Below are positions 1-8,756 of a stretch of DNA of 64,000 nt, in pieces. Numbering within the stretch: position 1 is the stretch's first letter; every line of letters begins with the position of its first letter. The notes beneath the pieces were generated by a model, which was given only the letters and a program-made list of their open reading frames with translations, searched no databases and was not told the DNA's origin. A program made the position numbers and the translations under genes. This DNA comes from Chitinophaga varians. GTDB lineage: Bacteria; Bacteroidota; Bacteroidia; Chitinophagales; Chitinophagaceae. The stretch is taken from positions 372,001 to 436,000 of the forward strand of contig NZ_JACVFB010000008.1 of assembly GCF_014529945.1 (NCBI RefSeq). The letters run 5' to 3'.

Positions 1-340
1 TGGAAGCGGCTTCCATGGCGAGGGAAGGAACCGTTACGGTGGTAGTGCCCACCACAAAAGATTTACTGTAAGCCTTGTTCATTCCTACGGCAGCTGCCGC
101 GATCAGGTACTTACCTTGTTTTATCTGTTCAAATTCATATTTACCGTTGATATCTGCAATGGCTCCTTTTACGAGAGAAGAATCGCCAGCCTTTAATAAA
201 GTAATGGTGGCAAATTCTACTGGTTGCTCGCCGGTACGGACTACTTTACCGGCCACTTTAGGTCCGTTTTGTGCCTGGGAAGTTAACACGGCGCTTACCA
301 TTCCTGCTGTTAGTGCAAACGCTGTCAAAATTGATTTCAT
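1..340 (-). CDS. outer-membrane beta-barrel receptor, N-terminal fragment (cut by window edge)
   Basis: Only the first ~113 codons are visible; the gene continues beyond base 1. It starts with a signal peptide (MKSILTAFALTAGM..., ending near SQAQ) followed by a carboxypeptidase-regulatory-like beta-sandwich typical of Bacteroidota TonB-dependent receptors. Nearly every residue matches the start of the complete gene at 529-3006, and about 30 bases ahead of the ATG also match, so the two are a tandem duplication. Expected role: outer-membrane receptor or barrel of unknown substrate. The rest of the protein cannot be judged here. Function is inferred from the paralog. Confidence 0.85.
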   Translation of the reverse strand, partial: MKSILTAFALTAGMVSAVLTSQAQNGPKVAGKVVRTGEQPVEFATITLLKAGDSSLVKGAIADINGKYEFEQIKQGKYLIAAAAVGMNKAYSKSFVVGTTTVTVPSLAMEAAS

Positions 341-468
341 ACAAGAGAGGATTTAGAATTTTTCTGGTTTCAGATTTAAAATTATCGGGAAGCAGGTATT
401 TCCAATTTTAAAATCCACCAAATCCTGCTTTTTTGTGACGAACAGCTATTTTCAGGTGAGGTAAAAGA

Positions 469-493
469 CGCAGCTCTGGCGAAAAGAGCCGCG
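469..493 (-). terminator. intrinsic terminator of the 529-3006 receptor gene
   Basis: A 9-bp stem (CGCAGCTCT / AGAGCCGCG, one G-T pair) lies just downstream of the minus-strand stop. It is followed on that strand by TCTTTT. The plus strand also has a T5 run after the stem, so it may work both ways. Confidence 0.65.
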
Positions 494-528
494 TTTTTCC
501 ATCCTTATATATACCTAAAAAACCATCG

Positions 529-3006
529 TTAGTTTCCTCCTTGTTTTACACGGTTTTGTTCTGCTTCCAGGCCGGTTTCGCGGTTGCGGGCTGCTTTCAC
601 GTTGCTGTTACCGAAGCGGTAATTGAAGGAAAGACGTATTTGCCGCACATCGTTTCTGCTAACCAGTCCGGTGGTCCTGCCGGCGTTGTCAAATGAACCA
701 CGGAAATATTGTGTGTTGAAGATATCAGCTATGTTCAGTTTCAATGTTCCTTTACCTTTCAGTACTTTCTGTTGCAAGCCCAGGTCCATGGAGTACATTG
801 ACTTCATTTTGAACAAGCCTTCTTCGAGCACTTGTGGCGCTACATAGAAGAAAGTAACTTCTGCGGTGGTGTTTTTAGCCAGCGTGAAAGTTTGTTGCGT
901 ACGGCCAAAGAAACCGAAAGAAGAAAGCTTCACATTGTTCTTGTCTACCACTGTTTCATACATATTATAGGCAAGAGAGACTGTTGTAAAAGAAGTCCAC
1001 CATTTGGTGATGGGTATCGGCACAGACACGTTCAGGTTGAAGTTGTCGGCCTTCGCCACGTTCTGGTACCGGTAACGGATCGCTGAAGTATCTCCGCTGG
1101 CTGGGTCCACCGCCGCTTCCAGGATTCTCGTCATCATATCTTTGGTGTGCGTATACCCCAGTGAAGTGATCAGGAACTCTTTGAAGGTGTGGGTAAGTTC
1201 AAAGTTATTGGAATACTGCGGTCTCAGATTCGGGTTACCGGCTTGTTTCGTATAGCGGTCCAGGTAAGATTCGAACGGATTCAGTTCTTCATAATCCGGA
1301 CGTTGAATACGACGGCTGTAAGTCAGTCCCAGCGTATTGTCTTTATTCAGCTGGTAAGTCAATGCTGCGCTGGGGAAGAGGTTGAAGTAGCTGGAATCGT
1401 TCTTCACTATTTTCAGTTGTTCCTTTTGTGTTGACTCAGAATAGCCGTTGATGTGAGTTTGTTCGCCACGTAAACCTACCTGTACATGCAGCTTTTTGAA
1501 CTGTTTGCTGAAGTTAACATACGCTGCATTGATGTTTTCTTTATAAATAAAGTGATTGGAACGGTTCTCATCTTTTATCCAGTTACCGGCGCGCAGCGAG
1601 TCAAAGCGGGCGTCGTTGTCGGTAGTCACAAAGCTGGTTTTCAGGCCGGCTTCCAGTTTAGCGCCGCCTTTCAACGGATGCACATAATCTACTTTTGCCG
1701 TTTTGATTTCAATCCGGGAAGGCTGGTTGTTACGGGATGTATCGCTGCCCAGCAGGCCTTTTTCAGCACCATCACGGCTCACCGCAAAGATGGAAGACAC
1801 TTGTTCGTTGGTGTTACGGGCATAGTCCAGATCAATGTTCAGTTCTTTGCCGGTGGAATCCAGGATACCACGATAGTTCACGTTGTAAGCGCCCCGCTGC
1901 CATCTGCCATTGTCAGTGGAATTAGTACGCAGGATGGAATCGATGATGGAACCATTTCCTATTTTGGTAACGGCTTCTGCCGGACTGTTACGGTCCCGGC
2001 GTGCCAGGTCTGCCATGACGCCGATTGTATGATTTTTGGAGAGGAAGTAATCCAATCCCAGTTTGGCTCCATGATAGTCTGACTTATATCGGTCAACATT
2101 ATTCTGATCAAACACCTGATAACGGCCTTCGTTGGTCATCGTGCGGTACACGTCCAGGTTTTGCTTTGATTCTCGGTGGTTATAGTTATAAGAACCAAAC
2201 AGATTCACTTTTGCATTGCGGTGGTTCAGGTTGATGCCGGCGTTGCCACGAGGTCTCAGGCCTTGTGCAATGGCCAGGTTTACGTTGCCATTGGTACCGT
2301 AGTTTTTGTTCTTTTTCAGTTTCAGGTTGATGATACCGGCATTACCGGCAGCATCATATTTGGCGGAAGGATTGGCAATCAGTTCTATCTGGTCCACATT
2401 GGAAGCCGGCATGCTTTTCAGCAGCTCCGCTATTTCCTGGGAAGACATATTGGTGGGTTTACCATCAATCATAATGATAACGCCGCCTTTTCCTTTCATG
2501 GAGATGTTACCGTCTTTATCTACATTGACAGTAGGTGATTTTTCCAGTACTTCCATGGCGTTGCCACCAGCAGCAGTGATGCTGCTTTCCACGTTGACCA
2601 CCATTTTATCAGCTTTCTGCTCTACGAAAGGCTTGCGGGCAGTTACGTCTACCGCTTTCAGGCTTTTGGAGGCAGCCTCCATGGCGAGAGAAGGGACCGC
2701 TACGCCCGTGGTGCCCACTTCGAATGGTTTACTGTAAGCTTTGTTCATTCCTACGGCTGCTGCCGCGATCAGATACTTACCTTGTTTTATCTGTTCAAAT
2801 TCATATTTACCGTTGATGTCCGCGATAGCTCCTTTTACAAGAGAGGAGTCACCGGCCTTTAACAGGGTAACGGTAGCAAATTCTACTGGTTGTTCGCCGG
2901 CACGAACTACTTTACCGGCTATTTTAGGTCCGTTTTGTGCCTGGGAGGTTAACGCGGCGCTCATCATTCCTGCTGTTAATGCAAACGCTGTCAAAATTGA
3001 TTTCAT
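529..3006 (-). CDS. outer-membrane beta-barrel family protein (TonB-dependent receptor-like)
   Basis: 825 residues. Signal peptide 1-23, carboxypeptidase-regulatory-like domain about 26-105, plug-like domain about 120-235 (with VIIMIDGKPTNMS and a GNAGIINLKLKK stretch), then a long aromatic-rich beta-barrel of the OMP_b-brl_3 type. After the barrel comes a polar tail (NVKAARNRETG) characteristic of this family. It sits in the outer membrane; the substrate is unknown. No SusD-like partner is adjacent, so it is not a classic SusCD pair. The upstream paralog (1-340) is in tandem. The start is the only ATG that gives a signal peptide. A tandem 17-bp repeat about 110-150 bases upstream may be regulatory. 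Confidence 0.9.
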   Translation of the reverse strand: MKSILTAFALTAGMMSAALTSQAQNGPKIAGKVVRAGEQPVEFATVTLLKAGDSSLVKGAIADINGKYEFEQIKQGKYLIAAAAVGMNKAYSKPFEVGTTGVAVPSLAMEAASKSLKAVDVTARKPFVEQKADKMVVNVESSITAAGGNAMEVLEKSPTVNVDKDGNISMKGKGGVIIMIDGKPTNMSSQEIAELLKSMPASNVDQIELIANPSAKYDAAGNAGIINLKLKKNKNYGTNGNVNLAIAQGLRPRGNAGINLNHRNAKVNLFGSYNYNHRESKQNLDVYRTMTNEGRYQVFDQNNVDRYKSDYHGAKLGLDYFLSKNHTIGVMADLARRDRNSPAEAVTKIGNGSIIDSILRTNSTDNGRWQRGAYNVNYRGILDSTGKELNIDLDYARNTNEQVSSIFAVSRDGAEKGLLGSDTSRNNQPSRIEIKTAKVDYVHPLKGGAKLEAGLKTSFVTTDNDARFDSLRAGNWIKDENRSNHFIYKENINAAYVNFSKQFKKLHVQVGLRGEQTHINGYSESTQKEQLKIVKNDSSYFNLFPSAALTYQLNKDNTLGLTYSRRIQRPDYEELNPFESYLDRYTKQAGNPNLRPQYSNNFELTHTFKEFLITSLGYTHTKDMMTRILEAAVDPASGDTSAIRYRYQNVAKADNFNLNVSVPIPITKWWTSFTTVSLAYNMYETVVDKNNVKLSSFGFFGRTQQTFTLAKNTTAEVTFFYVAPQVLEEGLFKMKSMYSMDLGLQQKVLKGKGTLKLNIADIFNTQYFRGSFDNAGRTTGLVSRNDVRQIRLSFNYRFGNSNVKAARNRETGLEAEQNRVKQGGN

Positions 3007-3470
3007 ATAAGGGCGGATTTAGAATTTTTCTGGTTTTTTAGATGTTAGATCGTTCCGGTTACTGTTCAGTTGGTTTTCTGGTGAATCCCTTCTTAAAGAA
3101 CCTTGGTTAATATACTACAGTGGTTTGTCAACTACAGTAGCTTATCAACTACATTGTAAAGATATGTACCATGCAATACATAGTACCTAATCTTTACACG
3201 AACGGTCTGTAAGTAGTGATGAACGGTAATGTGTGCCGGAAACAATAAGAAGACGACCCAAAAAAGGAAATGTTTCACCCTGAAAGCTACGGAAGTGTCG
3301 ATGGTGAATGAGGGGTACAGACGGTTAAAATGACCGGAAGAACGGTACTCCAATAGCGGGCACAAGAGTAAAATATGGTTAAAAAAACATCAAAAGTCTC
3401 CGGCAGGCATCTCCCGCAGGGATAATAGAAAAGAGAAAAGGGAACTTCTAAAAGGAAAGCTGGGGGAGAT
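3007..3470. other. 464-bp gap between receptor and DUF2167 gene
   Basis: No convincing gene. A 77-codon frame on the minus strand at 3132-3365 has no family resemblance and looks like chance. The gap contains the leader of the receptor gene, a 17-bp tandem repeat (3115-3156) and A/T-rich sequence. No strong terminator for the DUF2167 gene was recognised beyond purine/pyrimidine-rich sequence near 3421-3450. Confidence 0.6.
3115..3156. repeat. 17-bp tandem repeat, possible operator
   Basis: Two full copies (CTACAGTGGTTTGTCAA and CTACAGTAGCTTATCAA) and a partial third (CTACATTG) lie head to tail, 109-150 bases upstream of the receptor start. Copy 2 contains the palindrome CTACAGTAG. The third leads into TACATTGTA, a TACA/TGTA dyad like those bound by BlaI/MecI-type repressors. 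Regulatory use is inference. Confidence 0.5.
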
Positions 3471-4394
3471 TTAGTTCAATCGCTCATCTACCCGAAAAAG
3501 CTGCTTAGGCATTTCCCGGCGGCGATGTATGTATTGCATGACATATATAAATAGTATCATCAACAGTGATACCACAACGAACAACCAGGTATTGAGCACC
3601 TCCTGGAAGATATGACGGACTTCGAGGAGCTCCCCCATCCTGAGTACCTTTTCGGTCCAGGCGGCCATCCGGTCGGTATGGGGGTTGAAGTCCAGGTAAC
3701 GCTGCCCAATCGGAAGGTGGACATGCGCGCACATGGCCGGCATCAGCGCCTGCAACTGCTCCAGTTGCCCGGTATTGGCTACGGCGGTCAGGCACAATGC
3801 GCCGGTCCGCGTAAGGATCCGCAGTTCATAGTTAAGGACAGCGGCATTTTTGCCCAGCTGCAGCATGCGGGCCAGGTGTAAGGTATTATCGGTTTCATGG
3901 TATACCGGTGGCAACGCCCAATACATATCCGTAACCGTATTCAGCCCCCTTCTGCTGCGCCAGTTGTTTTCCTGAACGAGGTGCTGTTGCATTTTCTGCA
4001 TTAGCACGTTATAGTTCAGCTGCCGCGCCTCCGGCTGGCTCAGATACCCTGATTCATCCATGGAAATTTCAATACCAAAGAGATTACTTTCGGCACGACT
4101 ACCTGGTTTGGGCAACAACAGTCCCAGAAAGCCAGGATTTTGCGGGTTACCCCAAAGACGTTCTACCAATGTCCGGCCCTGTACCGCATTCAGAAAGCGA
4201 TATCCTTCCGGCACCGATAATACCACGCCGTTATTCAGGACCACCTTGCCTTCCTGATAAGTAAATGATGCATGGAGCCTGTCTTCCGGACCGAGGGAGT
4301 CATAGCGGTCCAGGCCCTCTTCTCCCACACCGGCGAATGCCCGGGAAATGAAGACAATACAAGTGAAAATACAGTATGCAAAAGCCTTTCGCAT
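3471..4394 (-). CDS. DUF2167 domain membrane protein
   Basis: 307 residues. Signal peptide about 1-21, then the DUF2167 hallmarks: VVLSVPEGYRFL followed by LWGNPQNPGFLGLLLP. A single transmembrane helix lies near 266-286 (NTWLFVVVSLLMILFIYVM), followed by a basic tail RRREMPKQ. The soluble domain is therefore expected outside the cytoplasmic membrane with the C-terminus inside. The biochemical function of the family is unknown to me. The gene stands alone: the upstream gap is 182 bases and the neighbours are unrelated. Confidence 0.8.
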   Translation of the reverse strand: MRKAFAYCIFTCIVFISRAFAGVGEEGLDRYDSLGPEDRLHASFTYQEGKVVLNNGVVLSVPEGYRFLNAVQGRTLVERLWGNPQNPGFLGLLLPKPGSRAESNLFGIEISMDESGYLSQPEARQLNYNVLMQKMQQHLVQENNWRSRRGLNTVTDMYWALPPVYHETDNTLHLARMLQLGKNAAVLNYELRILTRTGALCLTAVANTGQLEQLQALMPAMCAHVHLPIGQRYLDFNPHTDRMAAWTEKVLRMGELLEVRHIFQEVLNTWLFVVVSLLMILFIYVMQYIHRRREMPKQLFRVDERLN

Positions 4395-4576
4395 AAAACC
4401 GATTGGTGGTTTAACGGCTCAACAAAAAATGGATATTGTAAGGTCTTAGTACGATAGGGATAAAATTACTACGGATAGCTGCCATCAGGGCGCACAGATA
4501 CAGGGTTTAATTTCCGTGAAGGTGGTACCCACGACGGAAACCACTCATTGTTCGCAAAACCAAGATATAAAAACTT

Positions 4577-5011
4577 TTATTTTTCCCAGTGGATATTTTC
4601 CAGGACGCCAGGCAATACTTCCTGGATCAACTCAAAAAACACTCTTTCTTCTTTTCGTATATGCGCCTCCAGGCTTACGGCTATTTTGTCCATATCTTCT
4701 TCCAGCTGCGTACTTTCAGTGATGGCACTATACATACCGGAGATAAGCCGGTGTTCCCCCTGTAGTTCGGTAATCAGCGCGTCCACGCGGGGATCATGAC
4801 CGGTACATTTCTCGAAGAGGTATTCTTCTTTCTGGATATGAGGTACCATCAGTTCCTGAAACACTTTCACCATATATTCAAAACGGGCCTGTGTTTCCAG
4901 CGGAAAACCTTCGTAGGGAGCCGCATCTTTTTTCAGATAGCGGCATACAAATAACAGCCGCTTATGCTCATGCGATAAGGGTATTAGTGCTGAATGACGT
5001 TGCATATTCAA
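4577..5011 (-). CDS. hemerythrin HHE domain protein
   Basis: 144 residues, a four-helix bundle by composition. Likely di-iron ligands are visible in order: HEH at 14-16, H58 with E62 (HIQKEE), H87 (EHRLI) and H117 with E121 (HIRKEE). Hemerythrin-like proteins bind O2 or act in NO or oxidative stress sensing and Fe-S repair. This stand-alone cytoplasmic form has no partner domain, so its exact role is open. Its start lies 2 bases after the lgt stop (lgt being upstream on this strand), so the two are almost certainly co-transcribed. Confidence 0.85.
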   Translation of the reverse strand: MNMQRHSALIPLSHEHKRLLFVCRYLKKDAAPYEGFPLETQARFEYMVKVFQELMVPHIQKEEYLFEKCTGHDPRVDALITELQGEHRLISGMYSAITESTQLEEDMDKIAVSLEAHIRKEERVFFELIQEVLPGVLENIHWEK

Positions 5012-5013
5012 TA

Positions 5014-6312
5014 TCAGGCAGCTGTTGCAACAGCTGCATTTTTTTTACGGCAATACCATATCCAGATAATACCTCCGATAACCATCAGGAAAGAGATGAT
5101 TTCCGCCTGTGTGGGATGAAAACCGAAAATGTCGTATTTCGTATTGACACGGATTTTTTCAACGAAGAAGCGCTCCAGGCCATTGAGTACAAGGTATACC
5201 CCGAAGATCACCCCTGGTACGGTGATTCTCTTACGGATAGCCCAGAGTACACCGGTGAGCAGCAGACAAGCCAGTATTTCATATAACGGCGTGGGATATA
5301 CGCCTACCGGCAGCACGCGGCAGTAAGGCCCGTCACATCCTGGCATCGGCACCCCTTCATTTACCACGTTGTGGGGATATCCGGAAGCAAAAAACCAGTC
5401 AGGCAGGAAACTCAGCGCCGCCGGTTTGGCAAATGCCGCATGGGGAATATGAGCTGTATCGCTGTATTGCTGTTGGAAGAAGGTAATATTCCGCTGAACT
5501 GCATTATTGAATTCGGCCGGCGGCACCTGTACCACATGACCGGTGGTATCGGTGATATAGGCGCTGTTGTAGATACCCCAGTCACCATCGCCGGCAAACT
5601 GGCATCCCATCCTGCCGATAGCGTAAGCCAGCATCAGCGCCGGCGCCGCACTATCTATCAGGTGTTTGATGCTGATCTGTCTTTTACGGGCATAACGCAA
5701 AATCACGATGGTGGCCACAATCAGACCGCCGTAGAAGGTAAGGCCGCTGAAAGAGAGCAGCGCGCCAATAGGGTCCTGAACAAAGTCGTTCCAGTTCTCC
5801 AGGTTATGAAACACCTTAGCGCCCAGCAGTCCCGCGATGGCCGCCATCACAATAATGTCCGGCACGCGCTGGTGAGGCCATATGTTCACCGTTTCTTTTT
5901 TGGCTGCTGTTCCTTTTTTGCCTTTAGTGCTGTTGTATTTCAGGAAAATCAATATCGCTGCTACCGCCAGGCCCCCCAGGAAACTGCCTTCACCAGACAG
6001 GATAAAACCCTGAAAATTCTGGGACACCTTATCCCAGTTGAGTATCAGGCCAAGCCCCTTCCAACCCAGCAGGAATCCGAGGATGCCATTGCTGATGTAT
6101 TCGCTGGTAGTAGCGGGACCGCCAGTCAGCACGGTTTGGGAAACCGGCTTCAGCCAACCCAGCTGCTCACGGCGCTTTAATTCTTTTGTCAACACATAAG
6201 CCCCTGCCAGGAAAGCAACGGCCACAAAAAAGCCAAATGTTTGAAGGATTTTGAAAACAGGAATCTCTATACCGAACAGATCTCTGAAAGCGTAATATAA
6301 ATTAGGATACAT
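5014..6312 (-). CDS. lgt: prolipoprotein diacylglyceryl transferase
   Basis: 432 residues, long compared with E. coli Lgt (about 290), as is usual in Bacteroidota. It transfers diacylglycerol from phosphatidylglycerol to the lipobox cysteine of prelipoproteins in the inner membrane. Visible signature: AIGRMGCQFAGDGDWG at about 231-246 with the key arginine. An upstream YGGL (194-197) replaces the HGGL of proteobacterial enzymes, and NGLERFFVEKIRVN lies near the C-terminus. About seven hydrophobic helices are present. A Lys/Thr-rich cytoplasmic insert (130-145) and a periplasmic insert of roughly 70 residues after the signature explain the extra length. Many lipoproteins in this window would be substrates. 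Confidence 0.95.
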   Translation of the reverse strand: MYPNLYYAFRDLFGIEIPVFKILQTFGFFVAVAFLAGAYVLTKELKRREQLGWLKPVSQTVLTGGPATTSEYISNGILGFLLGWKGLGLILNWDKVSQNFQGFILSGEGSFLGGLAVAAILIFLKYNSTKGKKGTAAKKETVNIWPHQRVPDIIVMAAIAGLLGAKVFHNLENWNDFVQDPIGALLSFSGLTFYGGLIVATIVILRYARKRQISIKHLIDSAAPALMLAYAIGRMGCQFAGDGDWGIYNSAYITDTTGHVVQVPPAEFNNAVQRNITFFQQQYSDTAHIPHAAFAKPAALSFLPDWFFASGYPHNVVNEGVPMPGCDGPYCRVLPVGVYPTPLYEILACLLLTGVLWAIRKRITVPGVIFGVYLVLNGLERFFVEKIRVNTKYDIFGFHPTQAEIISFLMVIGGIIWIWYCRKKNAAVATAA

Positions 6313-6438
6313 AGCCTAAAAAAAATTGGTGATCTGAGTTTTCCTATGAACAAAGCCGAATTAGTCAAAAAGGAAAATCAAACCACCAAAGTACGATGTA
6401 ATTTCGAAATTCTGAATTGGAATTCCGGAATTAAAGTA

Positions 6439-6852
6439 TTAGCAATATTGTTCAAATGCGTCAGCGAGGTTAGCAGCAATCATCTGTGCTGAACGACCTT
6501 CGATCATGTGACGCTCGATGAAATGTACCAGTTGTCCATCTTTAAACAATGCGATAGACGGAGAAGACGGAGGGTAAGGCAGCAGGTGCGTACGGATCTG
6601 CTGTACAGCTTCCAGATCATAACCGGCAAATGCAGTCGTCAGCCTGTCTGGTTTCTTTTCGCTATGCGCTACTGCCATCAGCACACCAGGACGGGCGGTG
6701 GCAGCAGAACAGCCACATACAGAATTTATTACTACCAGCGTGGTACCTTCTTTCTTCAGTGTTTCGTCTACGTTGCCAGAGGTCAGCAGCTCGTCAAATC
6801 CATTATCAGTCAACTCTGCCTTTCTAGGCATAACTAATTCCGCAGGATACAT
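6439..6852 (-). CDS. BrxA/BrxB-type bacilliredoxin
   Basis: 137 residues, full length for the family once called DUF1094/YphP. The active site is the CGC motif at 46-48 (NSVCGCSAA), where the first cysteine attacks bacillithiol-mixed disulfides on proteins. The start MYPAELVMPRKAELT is typical. A third cysteine is the last residue (C137). It implies a bacillithiol-type redox system in the cytoplasm; the biosynthesis genes are not in this window. A TAnnTTTG element lies 33-40 bases upstream, so it is probably its own transcription unit. Confidence 0.92.
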   Translation of the reverse strand: MYPAELVMPRKAELTDNGFDELLTSGNVDETLKKEGTTLVVINSVCGCSAATARPGVLMAVAHSEKKPDRLTTAFAGYDLEAVQQIRTHLLPYPPSSPSIALFKDGQLVHFIERHMIEGRSAQMIAANLADAFEQYC

Positions 6853-6884
6853 ATTGTTATAGTTTTTTGTGTTAAGATTTTCGA

Positions 6885-6892
6885 CAAAGTTA
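6885..6892 (-). promoter_or_regulatory. -7 element for the bacilliredoxin gene
   Basis: TAACTTTG on the minus strand matches the Bacteroidota -7 consensus TAnnTTTG. It would place transcription start about 26 bases before the ATG at 6852. No good -33 TTG was found at the usual spacing. Confidence 0.5.
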
Positions 6893-7093
6893 AAGATATA
6901 GGATCAAAAAGTAAAAAATCGATCTCACTAAAAGACTTTTTGACACAAACCAAACAATCAAACAGACACAATGTCAGTATCTGTAACGTTTTTACTAACA
7001 AAATAGCAGTTTTAATGGCATGGTATCCCATTTGATCTGTAACCATCGTTGAACAACAAAATTGATTTCACACTAAAAAAATTGATAAAAACT

Positions 7094-7534
7094 ATGACAC
7101 ACGTAAAATTCAACCACAGCCCTCTTCCCAGATTAGTTGAAGACATTTTTAATGGCGGATGGAATAAATATGTAAAAGATGATTTCCTGACCAGCGACTT
7201 CTTTTCTACCCATCCTCCGGTAAACATCGTAGAAACCAAAGACGCGTTTTTGCTGGATGTAGTAGCTCCTGGCTTTGCGAAAGAAGACTTTAAGATCAAT
7301 GCAGACGAAAAAGCAATTACCATCAGCGCGGAAAGAAAAGCTGAAGCCAAAACCGAAGGCGACAAACAGGTACGCCGCGAGTTTAACTTCAAATCCTTTA
7401 AACGTTCCTTCAGCATCACGGATGCAGTAGATACGAACAGGATTCAGGCAAAATACGATAATGGCATCCTGAAAGTGACCCTTTCCAAAAAGGAAAACAA
7501 ACAGGACGCTCCCAAAGAAATAGTAGTGGAATAA
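7094..7534 (+). CDS. Hsp20/alpha-crystallin small heat-shock protein
   Basis: 146 residues from the ATG at 7094; an in-frame ATG at 7049 adds 15 residues not typical of the family. The N-terminus (LPRLVEDIFNGGWNK) is followed by an alpha-crystallin domain from about residue 40 to the end. The domain includes DAFLLDVVAPGFAKEDFKI and the closing NGILKVTLSKKE with the conserved GxLxV/T-type motif. It is an ATP-independent holdase that keeps unfolding proteins soluble in the cytoplasm. The gene is monocistronic, with a strong terminator 50 bases downstream. No heat-shock operator was recognised. Confidence 0.92.
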   Translation: MTHVKFNHSPLPRLVEDIFNGGWNKYVKDDFLTSDFFSTHPPVNIVETKDAFLLDVVAPGFAKEDFKINADEKAITISAERKAEAKTEGDKQVRREFNFKSFKRSFSITDAVDTNRIQAKYDNGILKVTLSKKENKQDAPKEIVVE

Positions 7535-7582
7535 GGGATACAGGATGGCTTCCTCCCGGAAGTCATCCAAAACATGGGGGTT

Positions 7583-7613
7583 AAAGGAGGTACCATCTGG
7601 TACCTCCTTTTTT
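7583..7613 (+). terminator. intrinsic terminator after the Hsp20 gene
   Basis: A 12-bp perfect stem (AAAGGAGGTACC / GGTACCTCCTTT) with loop ATCT is followed by further T residues. Confidence 0.85.
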
Positions 7614-7691
7614 CATATGTGTATAATTCACACAAACGTTGAATCAACTGGTGCGCATTAATACGATAATTTGCTTCCTTAAGCAAGCGCT

Positions 7692-8525
7692 ATGGCAAAG
7701 CATTTCAGGAATGCCTGGTTATTCACCAAGAGCATTTACCTCAGCTCGGAGAAAGCAGTGATCGGCAATGTATTGCAACGTACGGAAAACACCTACGAAC
7801 AAGCCAAACTCCGGCTCATCTTTGACTACCTCTTTTTTTACACATTACTGTTGTTCCCCATCATGTTACTGGCCATGATCAGCCAGAATGAAGTGAACAT
7901 GCTCCTGATCCCTTGTCTGGTCACCGCTTTGCTGACAGGCCTTTACCTGTTGAGAAGAGGCGTGGCGGCCCGGGTGGTAGGCCTGGTCACCTCCTGCTGT
8001 ACCCTGATCATTCCGATCATTTCTTCATTTTTTAATAGTCAGGACCTTTCGCCCCGCTACGCCATTGTATGGGCCATGAGTATATTGCTGGCCTATATTA
8101 CTGTCAACATCAGAACAGCCCTGGCACTGTGCGGCATTCTGTGTGCCTACCTCTCTGTAGTGGCCTATGTTAAAATCAACGGCATCCCCGTTTATGTAAG
8201 TTCCGGCTACTCCGATACCTTTCAGCTGATGTCTAATCCGATAACGGTCATCCTGTACATGCTGTTCCTGATCCGTGCGCTGGGACAGTATTACCGTAAC
8301 ATCATCTCCATGGAACAGCAGCGTACCGTGGAAAAACAAAAGCAGCACCTGTCGCTGATCAATCAGAACCTGACCAAACAGTTCCTGCTGGTAAAAGGGT
8401 TTTCCCGCTCCGGCAAAGCGGCCTTCATGAAAGGAGAAATGGAACTACTGGAGGCCTGCTTCACAGAAATAGAAAAACAATGTGGTACCGCTATTGACTA
8501 TCTCAATGAAGCACAGGAAGATTGA
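7692..8525 (+). CDS. membrane protein with C-terminal coiled segment, resembles a sensor-kinase input module
   Basis: 277 residues. No family was recognised with certainty. About six hydrophobic helices lie between 45 and 205 (for example LFFYTLLLFPIMLLAMI and TVILYMLFLIRALGQYY). A polar helical region follows (EQQRTVEKQKQHLSLINQNLTKQ) and then a short helical end. The plan of a 6-TM region plus a signalling-type coiled coil resembles the sensory half of bacterial histidine kinases, but no H-box or ATPase domain follows. It may be an adaptor, a truncated sensor, or a partner of a kinase encoded elsewhere. It is monocistronic. No frame-shifted kinase remnant was seen downstream. Confidence 0.6.
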   Translation: MAKHFRNAWLFTKSIYLSSEKAVIGNVLQRTENTYEQAKLRLIFDYLFFYTLLLFPIMLLAMISQNEVNMLLIPCLVTALLTGLYLLRRGVAARVVGLVTSCCTLIIPIISSFFNSQDLSPRYAIVWAMSILLAYITVNIRTALALCGILCAYLSVVAYVKINGIPVYVSSGYSDTFQLMSNPITVILYMLFLIRALGQYYRNIISMEQQRTVEKQKQHLSLINQNLTKQFLLVKGFSRSGKAAFMKGEMELLEACFTEIEKQCGTAIDYLNEAQED

Positions 8526-8742
8526 TACTACACGTCTGTGTGAGATATAATATTTTTTTATTCCCTATCCCCCGCTTGTAACCCGACATCCCTCCAAAGG
8601 CTAATCTTCTGAAAGACCGCGTAAATGTTAATGATTTGTAAATGTTATAATACTAAATTACCACCAAATCAATTCAAATATCGCCTCAACAGATTATAAA
8701 AAATTACAACTTTTAGGGCTTATCCAGCGTCAACGGCTACAC

Positions 8743-8750
8743 TATATTTG
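8743..8750 (+). promoter_or_regulatory. -7 element of a candidate small-RNA promoter
   Basis: TATATTTG matches TAnnTTTG exactly. No coding frame follows, only about 90 bases ending in a terminator. The -33 region (8711-8724) reads TTTTAG rather than a clear TTTG, so only the -7 half is well supported. Confidence 0.5.
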
Positions 8751-8756
8751 TGCTAT

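Noticed and set aside
3132..3365. 77-codon frame in the receptor-DUF2167 gap
   Set aside because: No family resemblance, overlaps the tandem operator-like repeat, and has no promoter or terminator of its own.
6380..6436. Small palindrome GGAATTCCGGAATT near the bacilliredoxin stop as a terminator
   Set aside because: The pairing is short, A/T-rich and has no T run; support is too weak.
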